A stretch of DNA of 19,684 bases from Coxiellaceae bacterium UBA6002 (GCA_002429595.1 DJAM01000012.1:1-19684); one strand, 5' to 3'; shown: positions 8,189-15,854, numbered from the stretch's first letter. Program-made: numbers and translations. The notes: generated from the sequence alone by a model not told the origin.

Positions 8189-8823
8189 ATGACCTCACTC
8201 GATGGGATCAACTGATGACATTTTATTGCACCAAATTTGCGAGTGGCTTGATGAGCGGTAAAAACAATCATGCCAGCATTTGCCAGATGTTGTTGCATTA
8301 AACTTTCCACCATCACAATACCTTTCGAATCCAGGGCATTGAAAGGCTCGTCCATAATCCAGATCGTTGCCTGCGCTAAGCAAAGCTTTGCTAACGACAG
8401 TCGTTGCTTCTGCCCTGATGATAAAGTGCCGCCCATTCGATTTCTAAGTGCTGCTAAAGCTAAACACTCTAAGACCGATATTATTTGTTCTTCGGTAGGC
8501 GAGAAGGCTAATGAAGGACTCCAGTTAAGGTTTTCATAAACAGTTAAAGAGCTCTTAACAGTATTGTGGTGCGGAAGAAACTTAAATTGCGATTTATAAG
8601 ATTCGCAGTCCTGAATTGCTTCGGAAGACCAATAGATCTGTCCTCGCGCAGGAGGCACTAAGGTAGCAATGCTACGTAGCAAGGTAGTTTTACCAATGCC
8701 ATTAGGCCCCTGTATATGAATTATCTCTCCTTCAGAAAGAGAGAAAGTCACAGGTTGAAACAGTTCAAGATTATTGCGGCTACAAGTGACCGCATTTAGT
8801 GTCAGTTGCTTAGTATCTGTCAT
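8185..8823 (-). CDS. ccmA: Heme exporter ATP-binding subunit CcmA
   Basis: ABC-type ATPase that powers release of holo-CcmE from CcmC/CcmD. In 212 residues all ABC motifs are present: Walker A GPNGIGKTT (39-47), the signature LSSGQKQRL (134-142), Walker B IWIMDEP (154-160) and the switch histidine in TAHQ (H191). The short length without extra domains is typical of CcmA. It starts only 16 bp after the galU stop, so it is probably transcribed from the galU promoter, which is an unusual partner for ccm genes. Confidence 0.95.
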   Translation of the reverse strand: MTDTKQLTLNAVTCSRNNLELFQPVTFSLSEGEIIHIQGPNGIGKTTLLRSIATLVPPARGQIYWSSEAIQDCESYKSQFKFLPHHNTVKSSLTVYENLNWSPSLAFSPTEEQIISVLECLALAALRNRMGGTLSSGQKQRLSLAKLCLAQATIWIMDEPFNALDSKGIVMVESLMQQHLANAGMIVFTAHQATRKFGAIKCHQLIPSSEVM

Positions 8824-8839
8824 TGATAGGCTGGTTGCG

Positions 8840-9733
8840 TTATTCGATTACGATGCTCTTTAAATAGTTTTTGAAATCCACACTCACTTCTGGATGCTTA
8901 AATGCCTGGGTGATCGTAGCCTGTAAATAACCAAGCTTAGTGCCACAATCATAACGAACGCCATCAAATTGATAAGCGTGAACCGATTGCTCTTTTAATA
9001 GTAATGAGATGGCATCCGTTAACTGAATCTCACCACCGCTACCCGCTTCAATCTTTTCCAATAACTCAAAAATGCGAGGCGTTAAAATATATCGTCCGAC
9101 AGCAGCCAAAGTGGATGGCGCATCTTCAGCTTTGGGCTTTTCCACAATCCCTTTAATCTGCTCAGAATCAGGAAACAAATCAATAATCCCGTATTTCTCC
9201 GTTTCGCTTAGCAGGACCTCTTGCGCCGCAATGACACTCGAACCTGTTTGGTTATGATATGCTGCCATCGCCACCAAACAGTGGCTAGTACCACAATCAA
9301 TTAAGTCGTCCGCTAACAGTACAGCAAAAGGTTCATTACCCACAACTTGCTTAGCACAAAGCACTGCGTGTCCTAACCCTAGTGGATTAGGCTGACGGAT
9401 ATAAATACACGAAACGCCACGAGGCAAAATTTCCCGTACTATCGCTAAAAGGCGCTCATTACCTCGCTCTTCTAACTTTGATTCTAATTCATAGTTACTA
9501 TCAAAATGATCTTCAATCGCCCGTTTGCTGATACTCGTAACAAAGATTAATTCGGTAACCCCAGCCGCTATTGCTTCTTCAACTGCATATTGTATTAAGG
9601 GTTTATCAACAATCGGGAGCATTTCTTTCGGATTTGCCTTGGTTGCTGGCAGGAATCGTGTTCCTAGCCCGGCGACGGGAAATACCGCTTTTCTGATTCT
9701 GTTGTCGTGTTTTTTGTATGTTAGTTCCGTCAT
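8840..9733 (-). CDS. galU: UTP--glucose-1-phosphate uridylyltransferase GalU
   Basis: Makes UDP-glucose from UTP and glucose-1-phosphate in the cytoplasm, for surface polysaccharide and glycolipid synthesis. The 297 residues carry the nucleotidyltransferase motif AVFPVAGLGTRFLPATKA (16-33) followed by NPKEMLP, LLADDLID (139-146), GIVEKP (195-200), GRYILTP and GGEIQLTDAI, all typical of GalU. Length is normal. A modest AGGG precedes the ATG by 9 bases. The gene lies directly downstream of the hexamer array, and a small open frame rich in Arg-Glu stops 4 bases before its ATG. Confidence 0.97.
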   Translation of the reverse strand: MTELTYKKHDNRIRKAVFPVAGLGTRFLPATKANPKEMLPIVDKPLIQYAVEEAIAAGVTELIFVTSISKRAIEDHFDSNYELESKLEERGNERLLAIVREILPRGVSCIYIRQPNPLGLGHAVLCAKQVVGNEPFAVLLADDLIDCGTSHCLVAMAAYHNQTGSSVIAAQEVLLSETEKYGIIDLFPDSEQIKGIVEKPKAEDAPSTLAAVGRYILTPRIFELLEKIEAGSGGEIQLTDAISLLLKEQSVHAYQFDGVRYDCGTKLGYLQATITQAFKHPEVSVDFKNYLKSIVIE

Positions 9734-9807
9734 GAGATTATGCCCTGTCGAAATTGGACATTCTACGGAAGTTTCTGGGTTTTTGAAATAAGCTTTTGTT
9801 TTCTCTT

Positions 9808-9879
9808 CGTTCCCGTTCCCGCTCCCGTTCCCGTTCCCGTTCCCGTTCCCGTTCCCGTTCCCGTTCCCGTTCCCGTTCC
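9808..9879. repeat. Hexanucleotide tandem array (CGTTCC)x12 in the galU leader
   Basis: Twelve head-to-tail hexamers, eleven CGTTCC and one CGCTCC (third unit, 9820-9825), followed by CGAA. On the minus strand, the coding strand for galU, this is a run of GGGAAC: twelve GGG tracts separated by three-base loops, a textbook potential G-quadruplex series. It lies 75-146 bases upstream of the galU ATG and downstream of the proposed galU promoter, so it would be transcribed. Perfect short units suggest copy number varies between strains. Confidence 0.95.
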
Positions 9880-9916
9880 CGAATCATACAGACAATCCCT
9901 GCCTTAATATATTTTT

Positions 9917-9946
9917 TGTATAAGACTATGTATTGGCACAATCTAA
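9917..9946 (-). promoter_or_regulatory. Possible galU promoter
   Basis: The minus strand reads TTAGAT (9946-9941), an 18-base spacer and TATACA (9922-9917). This is the best sigma-70-like match in the 307-bp comEA-galU gap. That gap otherwise holds only the tandem array (9808-9879), the short inverted hexamer element (9991-10016) and unremarkable sequence; I see no convincing terminator for comEA in it. Transcription from here would give a leader of roughly 175 bases containing the whole array. Confidence 0.4.
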
Positions 9947-9990
9947 AAACAGAATAGCCCGAGGCACAGTGCTGTATTGCCTAAATGCTT

Positions 9991-10016
9991 CGTGAACGGG
10001 AACGTGTACGTGTACG
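9991..10016 (-). repeat. Short inverted member of the hexamer repeat family
   Basis: On the minus strand this reads CGTACA-CGTACA-CGTTCC-CGTTCA-CG(AA). It has the same unit order and ending as the element at 19646-19684 but with one central CGTTCC instead of three. It is inverted relative to the 12-unit array about 110 bp away, so the two could pair in single-stranded DNA or RNA. Confidence 0.85.
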
Positions 10017-10040
10017 ATAAGAAACTTTGCCACTTCAATA

Positions 10041-10361
10041 CTAATCAACACAAACAATATTCTTATTTCTCTCCACTATCCTAGCCACTACCTTCTTCGA
10101 AAACCCTTTAATCTTCTCCAAATCACTAACCTTCCGAAAGACTCCATTTTGGGTTCGGTAATCAATAATAGCTTGCGCCTTCTTAGGCCCAATACCTGCA
10201 ATTTTCTGCAAAGCGGCTAAATCTGCACTATTTAGATTAACCCTAAGCGATTCCTTAAGAACTTCATTATGGTGTGGTTGTATTGGTTGAATTTTTAACC
10301 AAACGTCTGGGTAGGCTAATACTGAAGGAGACAACAAAAGTAATAAAAAAATTGATCTCAT
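10041..10361 (-). CDS. ComEA-like helix-hairpin-helix DNA-binding protein
   Basis: 106 residues with a signal peptide (MRSIFLLLLLSPSVLA) followed by a secreted domain. Residues about 40-100 form a double helix-hairpin-helix module: VNLNSADLAALQKIAGIG, PKKAQAIIDYR, then FRKVSDLEKIKGFSKK. This is the ComEA/YbaV architecture. ComEA proteins bind incoming double-stranded DNA in the periplasm during natural transformation or type IV pilus uptake. No other competence gene is nearby, so a role in DNA uptake is inferred from family alone. It lies 55 bp downstream of lapB on the same strand. Confidence 0.88.
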   Translation of the reverse strand: MRSIFLLLLLSPSVLAYPDVWLKIQPIQPHHNEVLKESLRVNLNSADLAALQKIAGIGPKKAQAIIDYRTQNGVFRKVSDLEKIKGFSKKVVARIVERNKNIVCVD

Positions 10362-10416
10362 GGGGGCATCTAAACATAGAAATCGCTTAGCTTAAAATAC
10401 CCAAAAAACTACTAGG

Positions 10417-11583
10417 TTATTTACCCGCTACGCCATGTACGGGGCGAACAGAGCTCCAATGTTTGCACCCCGGGCAATGCCAATAAAGATTCGAAGCCGA
10501 GAAGCCACATTCGGTGCAGCGATAGCTTGGTTTATCTGTTAATAGTGTCGCTACTAAATCTTTCAGTAATAACAATTTATCTTTGGTATCGCCTTGCGAG
10601 ATGGTTAGATAAAGCTCAATTAAACGGTCTAAGCCCCGTAAAGATGGCGAGGTTCGAATCTGTTCTGCGATAAAATTAATTGCGGCGCGGTTGCCTTGTT
10701 GCTTTTTTAGGTACTCAGAAATGGCGATCACAACTGAGGTTTTTGGATAATTATCTAAATGCGACCAAAGATAAGCTATGAATTCTTCTTCCTGCTGGAT
10801 TTTTTCATAACAGAATCGTAATGGTACGATGGTTTCGGAAAGATAGTCGGGGTCTTGTTCTGCAACGAAACGATAGTGTTTGATAGCTAGCAAGTAATCA
10901 CCCTGACGAATCGCATGCTCAGCAAACGCCAAGCTGGCACGAACGCAATTGTGGTCAGTGTTTAACGCTTTGGTCAGGTAGTCGGTAATTTTTTCGGTAT
11001 CACCTTCGAGTCTTTTTTGATCGGCTAATTCGCAATAATAATGTGCAATCGCAGTTTCCATCGATTCATTAGTTTGCTCTTGCAACCGCTGAGCAATTTT
11101 AATCGCTTGCTGCCAATCTTTTTGCTGCTGATAAATACTTAACAAATAACGCAGGCTACCAATCACTTCCTGATTTTTATCAACTAATTCTAAGAATAAT
11201 CTTTCTGCTTGATCTAACACCCCCGCGCGCAAATAATCCTGCGCCAATTCATTCAACGCTTGATTACGCTGTTCTTGTTCCAACTGCGGTCGAGTAATTA
11301 AATTCTGATGGATCCGAATCGCACGATCCACTTCACCTCGTCTTCGAAACAAACTCCCTAACGCAAGGTGTGTTTCAATCGTGTCGCGATCCACCGCCAA
11401 TAATTTAATGAAAATATCGACCGCTTTATCTGGTTGTTCATTGATTAGGTAGTTAATACCGAGGAAGTAGTCGCGATGAAAAGGATTTTTAAGAGAAGTC
11501 TGAGGGAGTTGTTGGCTTTTCCTGCCCATGTACCAGCCAGATAGGGAGGCTACTGGTAATAATAGGAGCAGGAGTTCGATCAT
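10417..11583 (-). CDS. lapB: Lipopolysaccharide assembly protein LapB (YciM)
   Basis: Inner-membrane TPR protein that in E. coli adjusts LPS synthesis by steering LpxC to FtsH proteolysis. The 388 residues show an N-terminal membrane anchor (about 2-18) with GWYMGRKS after it, then a long series of TPR helices (about 35-330). A C-terminal rubredoxin-like zinc knuckle has cysteines C356, C359, C370 and C373 (CTEC and CPGC). This order is diagnostic. Length matches the E. coli protein. It follows lapA as usual, though separated by an inverted-repeat element. The ATG at 11583 is preceded by AGGATC at a workable distance. Confidence 0.96.
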   Translation of the reverse strand: MIELLLLLLPVASLSGWYMGRKSQQLPQTSLKNPFHRDYFLGINYLINEQPDKAVDIFIKLLAVDRDTIETHLALGSLFRRRGEVDRAIRIHQNLITRPQLEQEQRNQALNELAQDYLRAGVLDQAERLFLELVDKNQEVIGSLRYLLSIYQQQKDWQQAIKIAQRLQEQTNESMETAIAHYYCELADQKRLEGDTEKITDYLTKALNTDHNCVRASLAFAEHAIRQGDYLLAIKHYRFVAEQDPDYLSETIVPLRFCYEKIQQEEEFIAYLWSHLDNYPKTSVVIAISEYLKKQQGNRAAINFIAEQIRTSPSLRGLDRLIELYLTISQGDTKDKLLLLKDLVATLLTDKPSYRCTECGFSASNLYWHCPGCKHWSSVRPVHGVAGK

Positions 11584-11614
11584 TTATGGGTGATCCTTTT
11601 AAAGTTTAACGACT

Positions 11615-11687
11615 GTCATTACCGCGAAAGCGGGAATCCATGCTATGTGCAGCTAAAAGAATGGTTTCCCGCCTTCGCGGGAATGAC
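11615..11687. repeat. Inverted-repeat (dRS3/MITE-like) element between lapA and lapB
   Basis: Two 25-base arms in opposite orientation (11615-11639 and 11663-11687) match at 22 of 25 positions, with core GTCATTCCCGCGAA.GCGGGAA. Each arm is itself a near-palindrome. This resembles widely dispersed proteobacterial repeats such as the neisserial dRS3 type (ATTCCC...GGGAAT). It fills most of the 107-bp lapA-lapB gap and would form a long hairpin in the mRNA. Confidence 0.8.
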
Positions 11688-11690
11688 AAC

Positions 11691-11954
11691 TTAAGGAGTC
11701 ACAACTTCCTGCTCTAACTGCTTCACGCGATTCTTCAAGTGATAGTTTTTCTTTTTGAGTCGTAGTATGGGTGCCAATGAAAAAATAAACCCTATCAATA
11801 TACCCAAACCCACCGTCAGCACTAAAAGCAACGATAAAGAAATACTTTTACTACCAATATAATAATTCAACGTAACGGGGCTTGCATTGAGTAAAGCGAA
11901 TGATAGCCCAAAGATGATGAGAATAATGGCGATTAGATAAGTAAAAATTCTCAT
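11691..11954 (-). CDS. lapA: Lipopolysaccharide assembly protein LapA (YciS)
   Basis: Small inner-membrane partner of LapB in control of LPS synthesis. I choose the ATG at 11954 (87 residues, starting MRIFTYL) because an AGGA Shine-Dalgarno lies 9 bases before it. The upstream in-frame ATG at 11975 would put this ribosome site inside the gene. Two membrane helices (about 1-22 and 38-62) are followed by a basic, coiled C-terminus (LKNRVKQLEQEV), the DUF1049 pattern. LNASPVTLNYYIG is typical of the family. It begins only about 45 bases after the rpsA terminator. Confidence 0.92.
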   Translation of the reverse strand: MRIFTYLIAIILIIFGLSFALLNASPVTLNYYIGSKSISLSLLLVLTVGLGILIGFIFSLAPILRLKKKNYHLKNRVKQLEQEVVTP

Positions 11955-11992
11955 AAAACAAAATCCTGTGGGCAAATTTTTGATCAGTGGAG

Positions 11993-12022
11993 AAATAAAA
12001 GAGGGGTGATTACACCCCTCTT
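11993..12022 (-). terminator. Intrinsic terminator after rpsA
   Basis: On the minus strand a perfect 10-bp stem (AAGAGGGGTG / CACCCCTCTT) around the loop TAAT is followed by TTTATTT. It starts a few bases after the rpsA stop at 12026 and should end the gyrA-to-rpsA transcript. Confidence 0.92.
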
Positions 12023-12025
12023 CGC

Positions 12026-13705
12026 TTACTCATCTTCCCTTTTGGCTTCGATACGTTCTTTTAACAAATCACCTAAGGTTGTGGTCGCTGGGGCCTCAGG
12101 TTTGGAACTGCGAGCTTTTGGCGCAGGTGCTGCTGCTTCTAGTTCGCGCATTGTTAAAACAACTAAGCGATTTTTGCGATCGATGCTTGCGACTTTAGCT
12201 TCAACTTCATCGCCCTCTTTAAGGTGTTCTCTGACATCCTTAACTTTATCTTCCGCAAGATCACCTGCTCGTAGTTGGCCTTGAACGCTGTCGCCAAGAT
12301 CGATTAGCGCTTGTTTTGCATCTACTTCGAGCACTTTACCTTTAACTTCGGTGCCTCGTTCATTTTTATCTGCAAAATCACCGAATGGGTCGTGTTCAAG
12401 CTGTTTGATACCTAAAGAAATACGCTCACGTTCTGGATCGATTCCTAAGATAACGGCTTCAACTTCTTGGCCCTTCTTGTAACGACGAACAGCTTCTTCA
12501 CCTGTTTCGTTCCAAGAAATATCTGATAAGTGCACTAAACCATCAATGCCACCTTCCAAACCAATGAAGATACCAAAATCGGTAATTGATTTGATGCTGC
12601 CTTTGATGCGTTGATCTTTTTCATGCTTATCGGAAAATTCTTTCCAAGGATTCACTTGGCACTGTTTGATACCAAGAGAGATACGACGACGTTCCTCATC
12701 GATATCCAATACCATCACCTCAACTTCATCACCAATCTGCACGACTTTAGCTGGATGGATATTCTTGTTGGTCCAATCCATTTCAGACATATGCACTAAG
12801 CCTTCAATGCCATTTTCGATTTCTACGAAACAACCGTAGTCAGCAAGGTTCGTGACCTTACCAAATAGTCGAGTGCCGACTGGGTAACGACGAGCAATAT
12901 TTGACCATGGATCTTCGCCTAATTGTTTCAAGCCGAGTGATACACGCTTTTTATCGCGGTCGTATTTAAGAACTTTCACTTTAATTTCTTCACCGACAGA
13001 TAGCATTTCGCTTGGATGTTTAACGCGCTTCCAAGACATATCGGTAATATGTAATAAGCCGTCTACACCACCTAAATCGATAAAGGCACCGTAGTCGGTA
13101 ATATTTTTAACCACACCGGTAACACTTTGACCTTCTTGTAGATTTTCAAGTAATGCTTCGCGTTCGCTGCCAGACTCTTCTTCTACCACTGCTCGACGTG
13201 AAACGACGATGTTGCTACGTTTCTTGTCCATTTTAATAATTTTAAAGCCGAGTTCTTTACCTTCTAAGAATGAAGGATCGCGAACGGGTCTGACATCTAC
13301 TAAAGAGCCAGGTAAGAATGCGCGGATTGAGTTAACAGAGACAGTAAAACCACCTTTGACACGTTCGGTAATAACGCCTTGCACTGTATCTTTAGCTTCG
13401 TAAGCTTTTTCAAGAGTGCGCCAAGCTTCTGCTCGTTTAGCTTTTTCGCGCGATAATCGGGTTTCACCAAAACCGTCTTCGATTGTTTCAACAACGACGC
13501 TGACATGATCACCCGGTTTAACGTTTACGTTACCATGATCGTCAAAGAATTCTTCAACAGGAATAATGGCATCAGACTTCAAGCCGGCATTGACAATAAT
13601 GGCATCCTCACCCACATGGGTAATCGTTGCTGTTACGACTGAGCCCGGACGTAAATCAGTTTTCTCTAAGCTCTCTTTTAATAGTTGCGCAAAATTTTCT
13701 GTCAT
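12026..13705 (-). CDS. rpsA: 30S ribosomal protein S1
   Basis: RNA-binding protein that brings mRNA to the 30S subunit. The start at 13705 (MTENFAQLLKESL) gives 559 residues, close to E. coli S1, with an AGGA ribosome site 8 bases upstream. The longer open frame to 13744 would read through that site. Six S1 OB-fold domains lie at about 20-86, 106-170, 192-258, 277-345, 364-432 and 453-520. Repeated motifs in the middle domains include TDYGAFIDLGGVDGLLH, ADYGCFVEIENGIEGLVH and TDFGIFIGLEGGIDGLVH. The acidic/Ala-rich tail is normal. ihfB, commonly next, is missing. Confidence 0.97.
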   Translation of the reverse strand: MTENFAQLLKESLEKTDLRPGSVVTATITHVGEDAIIVNAGLKSDAIIPVEEFFDDHGNVNVKPGDHVSVVVETIEDGFGETRLSREKAKRAEAWRTLEKAYEAKDTVQGVITERVKGGFTVSVNSIRAFLPGSLVDVRPVRDPSFLEGKELGFKIIKMDKKRSNIVVSRRAVVEEESGSEREALLENLQEGQSVTGVVKNITDYGAFIDLGGVDGLLHITDMSWKRVKHPSEMLSVGEEIKVKVLKYDRDKKRVSLGLKQLGEDPWSNIARRYPVGTRLFGKVTNLADYGCFVEIENGIEGLVHMSEMDWTNKNIHPAKVVQIGDEVEVMVLDIDEERRRISLGIKQCQVNPWKEFSDKHEKDQRIKGSIKSITDFGIFIGLEGGIDGLVHLSDISWNETGEEAVRRYKKGQEVEAVILGIDPERERISLGIKQLEHDPFGDFADKNERGTEVKGKVLEVDAKQALIDLGDSVQGQLRAGDLAEDKVKDVREHLKEGDEVEAKVASIDRKNRLVVLTMRELEAAAPAPKARSSKPEAPATTTLGDLLKERIEAKREDE

Positions 13706-13793
13706 AGTGTTTCCTAAGGAATAAATCCTTGATAAGCCATGCAAAGTTGCATGGGTAGATTAAAAAAATCTGTAGAGCTCTCTTTTGTAGGAG
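13706..13793 (-). promoter_or_regulatory. rpsA leader with hairpins
   Basis: The 88-bp cmk-rpsA gap holds a perfect 8-bp stem, CCATGCAA-CT-TTGCATGG (13737-13754). Closer to the start, AAGGA-TTTAT-TCCTT could fold just upstream of the AGGA ribosome site. E. coli rpsA has a structured leader through which S1 represses its own translation; a comparable role here is inferred from position only. Confidence 0.4.
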
Positions 13794-14477
13794 TTACTCA
13801 ACAGATACCCCGAAAGCTTTCTGAACGAACACCATCACCTGATCAAAGGTTTGTTCGATATTAAGATGGGTAGTATCAAGTAATATCGCATCTTGAGCAG
13901 GTTTTAGTGGGGAAACTGTGCGATGTTCATCGCGATAATCACGCTCAGTAAGCTCACTTAAAATGTTTTCCAGACTAACATTATTTCCCTTTTCTTTCAA
14001 CTGCATATACCGTCGTCTGGCCCGCTCAGTGCGGTCTGCAACGATAAAGATCTTTAAATTCGATTGCGGAAACACGACTGTCCCCATATCCCGACCATCT
14101 GTTACCAATCCCGGTGGTGCGCAGAAGACCCTTTGTCTTGATAATAAGGCATCACGAACGTCAGGAATTGCCGCTATTTTTGATGCTAAATTGCCACAGG
14201 ACTCCGTATGAATTGAATCGGTAATGTCATAACCGCACCATAAAGTTCGACTCTCATCTTCAGAATCAAATTTGACCGGTAACTCTTTTGCTAAGGTCAC
14301 TAATCTTTGTGTGTCATTTAAATCAATCTTGTTCTGAATAACCGAATAAGCCAAAACACGATATAAGGCACCACTTTCTAAATAGTGCCATCCCAGTTTT
14401 TTTGCTAATAGCCTCGCAATAGTGCCTTTACCAGAACCACTTGGGCCATCAATTGTAATCACTGGAATAGTATTCAA
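13794..14477 (-). CDS. cmk: Cytidylate kinase
   Basis: Phosphorylates CMP and dCMP with ATP in pyrimidine salvage. The 227 residues start MNTIPVITIDGPSGSGKGT, with the P-loop GPSGSGKGT at 11-19. The CMP-binding and lid regions follow (GALYRVLA, TDGRDMGTVVFP, RARRRYMQL, ERDYRDEHR), all characteristic. The start codon is TTG at 14477, preceded by AGGA 7 bases upstream, and the protein aligns with Cmk from this residue on. It lies 27 bp after aroA. Confidence 0.96.
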   Translation of the reverse strand: MNTIPVITIDGPSGSGKGTIARLLAKKLGWHYLESGALYRVLAYSVIQNKIDLNDTQRLVTLAKELPVKFDSEDESRTLWCGYDITDSIHTESCGNLASKIAAIPDVRDALLSRQRVFCAPPGLVTDGRDMGTVVFPQSNLKIFIVADRTERARRRYMQLKEKGNNVSLENILSELTERDYRDEHRTVSPLKPAQDAILLDTTHLNIEQTFDQVMVFVQKAFGVSVE

Positions 14478-14504
14478 TTTTTTTCCTAGAACTTGGGTTG
14501 CTAT

Positions 14505-15836
14505 TTAAGGGATAGACATTTCAACATGATGAGTGCATTCAATATTGATACCGATTGATTGTGCCAATTCCACAAAATTAGGAAATGAAGTTGCAACGTT
14601 ATCACAGTTCAAAATAGTAGTTTCCTGCTCCGCAACAGCTCCAGCAATCGCAAAAGACATGGCGACTCTATGATCTCCTTGGCTATCAACGATGCCACCT
14701 CGAATTTTACCGCCTTCAATCGACATGCCGTCTGGTTCGGCTTCAACTTGAACACCGATTCGTTGCAAACCTTCGGCCATGACTTGGATACGATCGGTTT
14801 CTTTGACATGCAACTCTTCAGCACCACGCAACACAGTTAGACCATGAGCACATGCAGCGGCAATAAATAACACTGGGAATTCATCAATGGCAAGTGGTAC
14901 TTGATCTAAGGGAATATCAATACCATGGAGGGAAGCCGATTTTACTCGGATATCAGCAACGTATTCAGCTCCTACTACTTTCTCATTTTCGAAAGTGATG
15001 TGGCCACCCATTAATCTTAAAATATTAATGATGCCAATCCGGTAAGGATTGATGCCAATGTTTTGCAACACTACGTCGGAGTTTGGAACGATCGTCGCAG
15101 CCACTATAAAAAAGGCGGCAGATGAAATGTCACTTGGAACCTCGATATACGTTGGCGATAACTTTTCATTGCCTTTAATTCGAATTTTGGCGCCGCTAAT
15201 ATGAATCGGATAGTGAAACGCCTCTAACATTCTCTCAGTGTGATCACGAGTAGCAATTGGCGCCATCAAAACCGTCTCACCGCTAGCAAATAAGGCGGCT
15301 AAGATGATACATGATTTAACCTGGGCACTTGGAATGGTCATGGTGTAATGAATTGCATTAAGGTGCTCAACCGGACGAATAACCAGGGGCGCTGTTCCAT
15401 CTGGCTCAAGATCAATTTTGGCACCCATTTCGCTCAAGGGATCTGTAATTCTGCGCATCGGCCGTTTTAATAAAGAGGCATCTCCGGTTAAGGTCGTTTC
15501 AAATGGCTGTCCAGCTAGGACACCGGCAAGTAACCGCATCGACGTACCAGAATTTCCCAAATCAATGGGCTCACTCGCGGGTCGCAAGCCATGCAGACCC
15601 TTGCCATGAATAATGACTTCTTGTTCAAAAGTATCGACCTGAATCCCAAGTTTTTGGACAGCCCGAAGAGTGGCCAAAGTATCTTCTGCATGAAGAAAAC
15701 CTTTAACAACGGTAGAGCCCTCCGCTAGAGCACCGAGGATAGCGGCACGATGTGAGATTGACTTGTCGCCAGGTACTCTTAACTCTCCCGATAATGGACC
15801 CGACTTGTGAATTCGATAGGATAAATTTTTTTCCAT
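14505..15836 (-). CDS. aroA: 3-phosphoshikimate 1-carboxyvinyltransferase (EPSP synthase)
   Basis: Joins phosphoenolpyruvate to shikimate-3-phosphate in the shikimate pathway. The 443 residues contain VPGDKSISHRAAILG (21-35), LGNSGTSMRLLAG (93-105), KRPMRR, SAQVKS (170-175), RDHTE (197-201) and KETDRI. The RDHTE and SAQVKS motifs and the SGTSMRL loop fit the class II-type sequence group better than the E. coli-type class I enzyme. The gene begins 18 bp after serC and is followed by cmk. Confidence 0.96.
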   Translation of the reverse strand: MEKNLSYRIHKSGPLSGELRVPGDKSISHRAAILGALAEGSTVVKGFLHAEDTLATLRAVQKLGIQVDTFEQEVIIHGKGLHGLRPASEPIDLGNSGTSMRLLAGVLAGQPFETTLTGDASLLKRPMRRITDPLSEMGAKIDLEPDGTAPLVIRPVEHLNAIHYTMTIPSAQVKSCIILAALFASGETVLMAPIATRDHTERMLEAFHYPIHISGAKIRIKGNEKLSPTYIEVPSDISSAAFFIVAATIVPNSDVVLQNIGINPYRIGIINILRLMGGHITFENEKVVGAEYVADIRVKSASLHGIDIPLDQVPLAIDEFPVLFIAAACAHGLTVLRGAEELHVKETDRIQVMAEGLQRIGVQVEAEPDGMSIEGGKIRGGIVDSQGDHRVAMSFAIAGAVAEQETTILNCDNVATSFPNFVELAQSIGINIECTHHVEMSIP

Positions 15837-15854
15837 ATTCCAATACCCGTAGTA

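Noticed and set aside
9525..9791. Plus-strand open frame opposite the start of galU
   Set aside because: Antisense shadow of a conserved gene with no recognisable domain.
9808..9879. CRISPR array
   Set aside because: Units are 6 bases with no spacers; this is a simple tandem repeat.
9738..9941. 67-codon open frame rich in Arg-Glu upstream of galU, taken from its first ATG
   Set aside because: The frame is open because the hexamer has no stop in any frame; the first ATG lies upstream of the proposed promoter start. The shorter 49-codon version is kept only as a finding.
9961..9990. Terminator for the comEA-like gene
   Set aside because: A GGC/GCC plus ACAG/CTGT stem is visible but bulged, and the T tract comes more than ten bases later.
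12006..12284. Plus-strand open frame opposite rpsA
   Set aside because: Antisense shadow of the S1 C-terminal region, with low-complexity Ser/Ala/Leu composition and no ribosome site.
13706..13744. Thirteen extra residues at the S1 N-terminus
   Set aside because: They would place the AGGA ribosome site inside the gene; MTENFAQLL matches known S1 starts.
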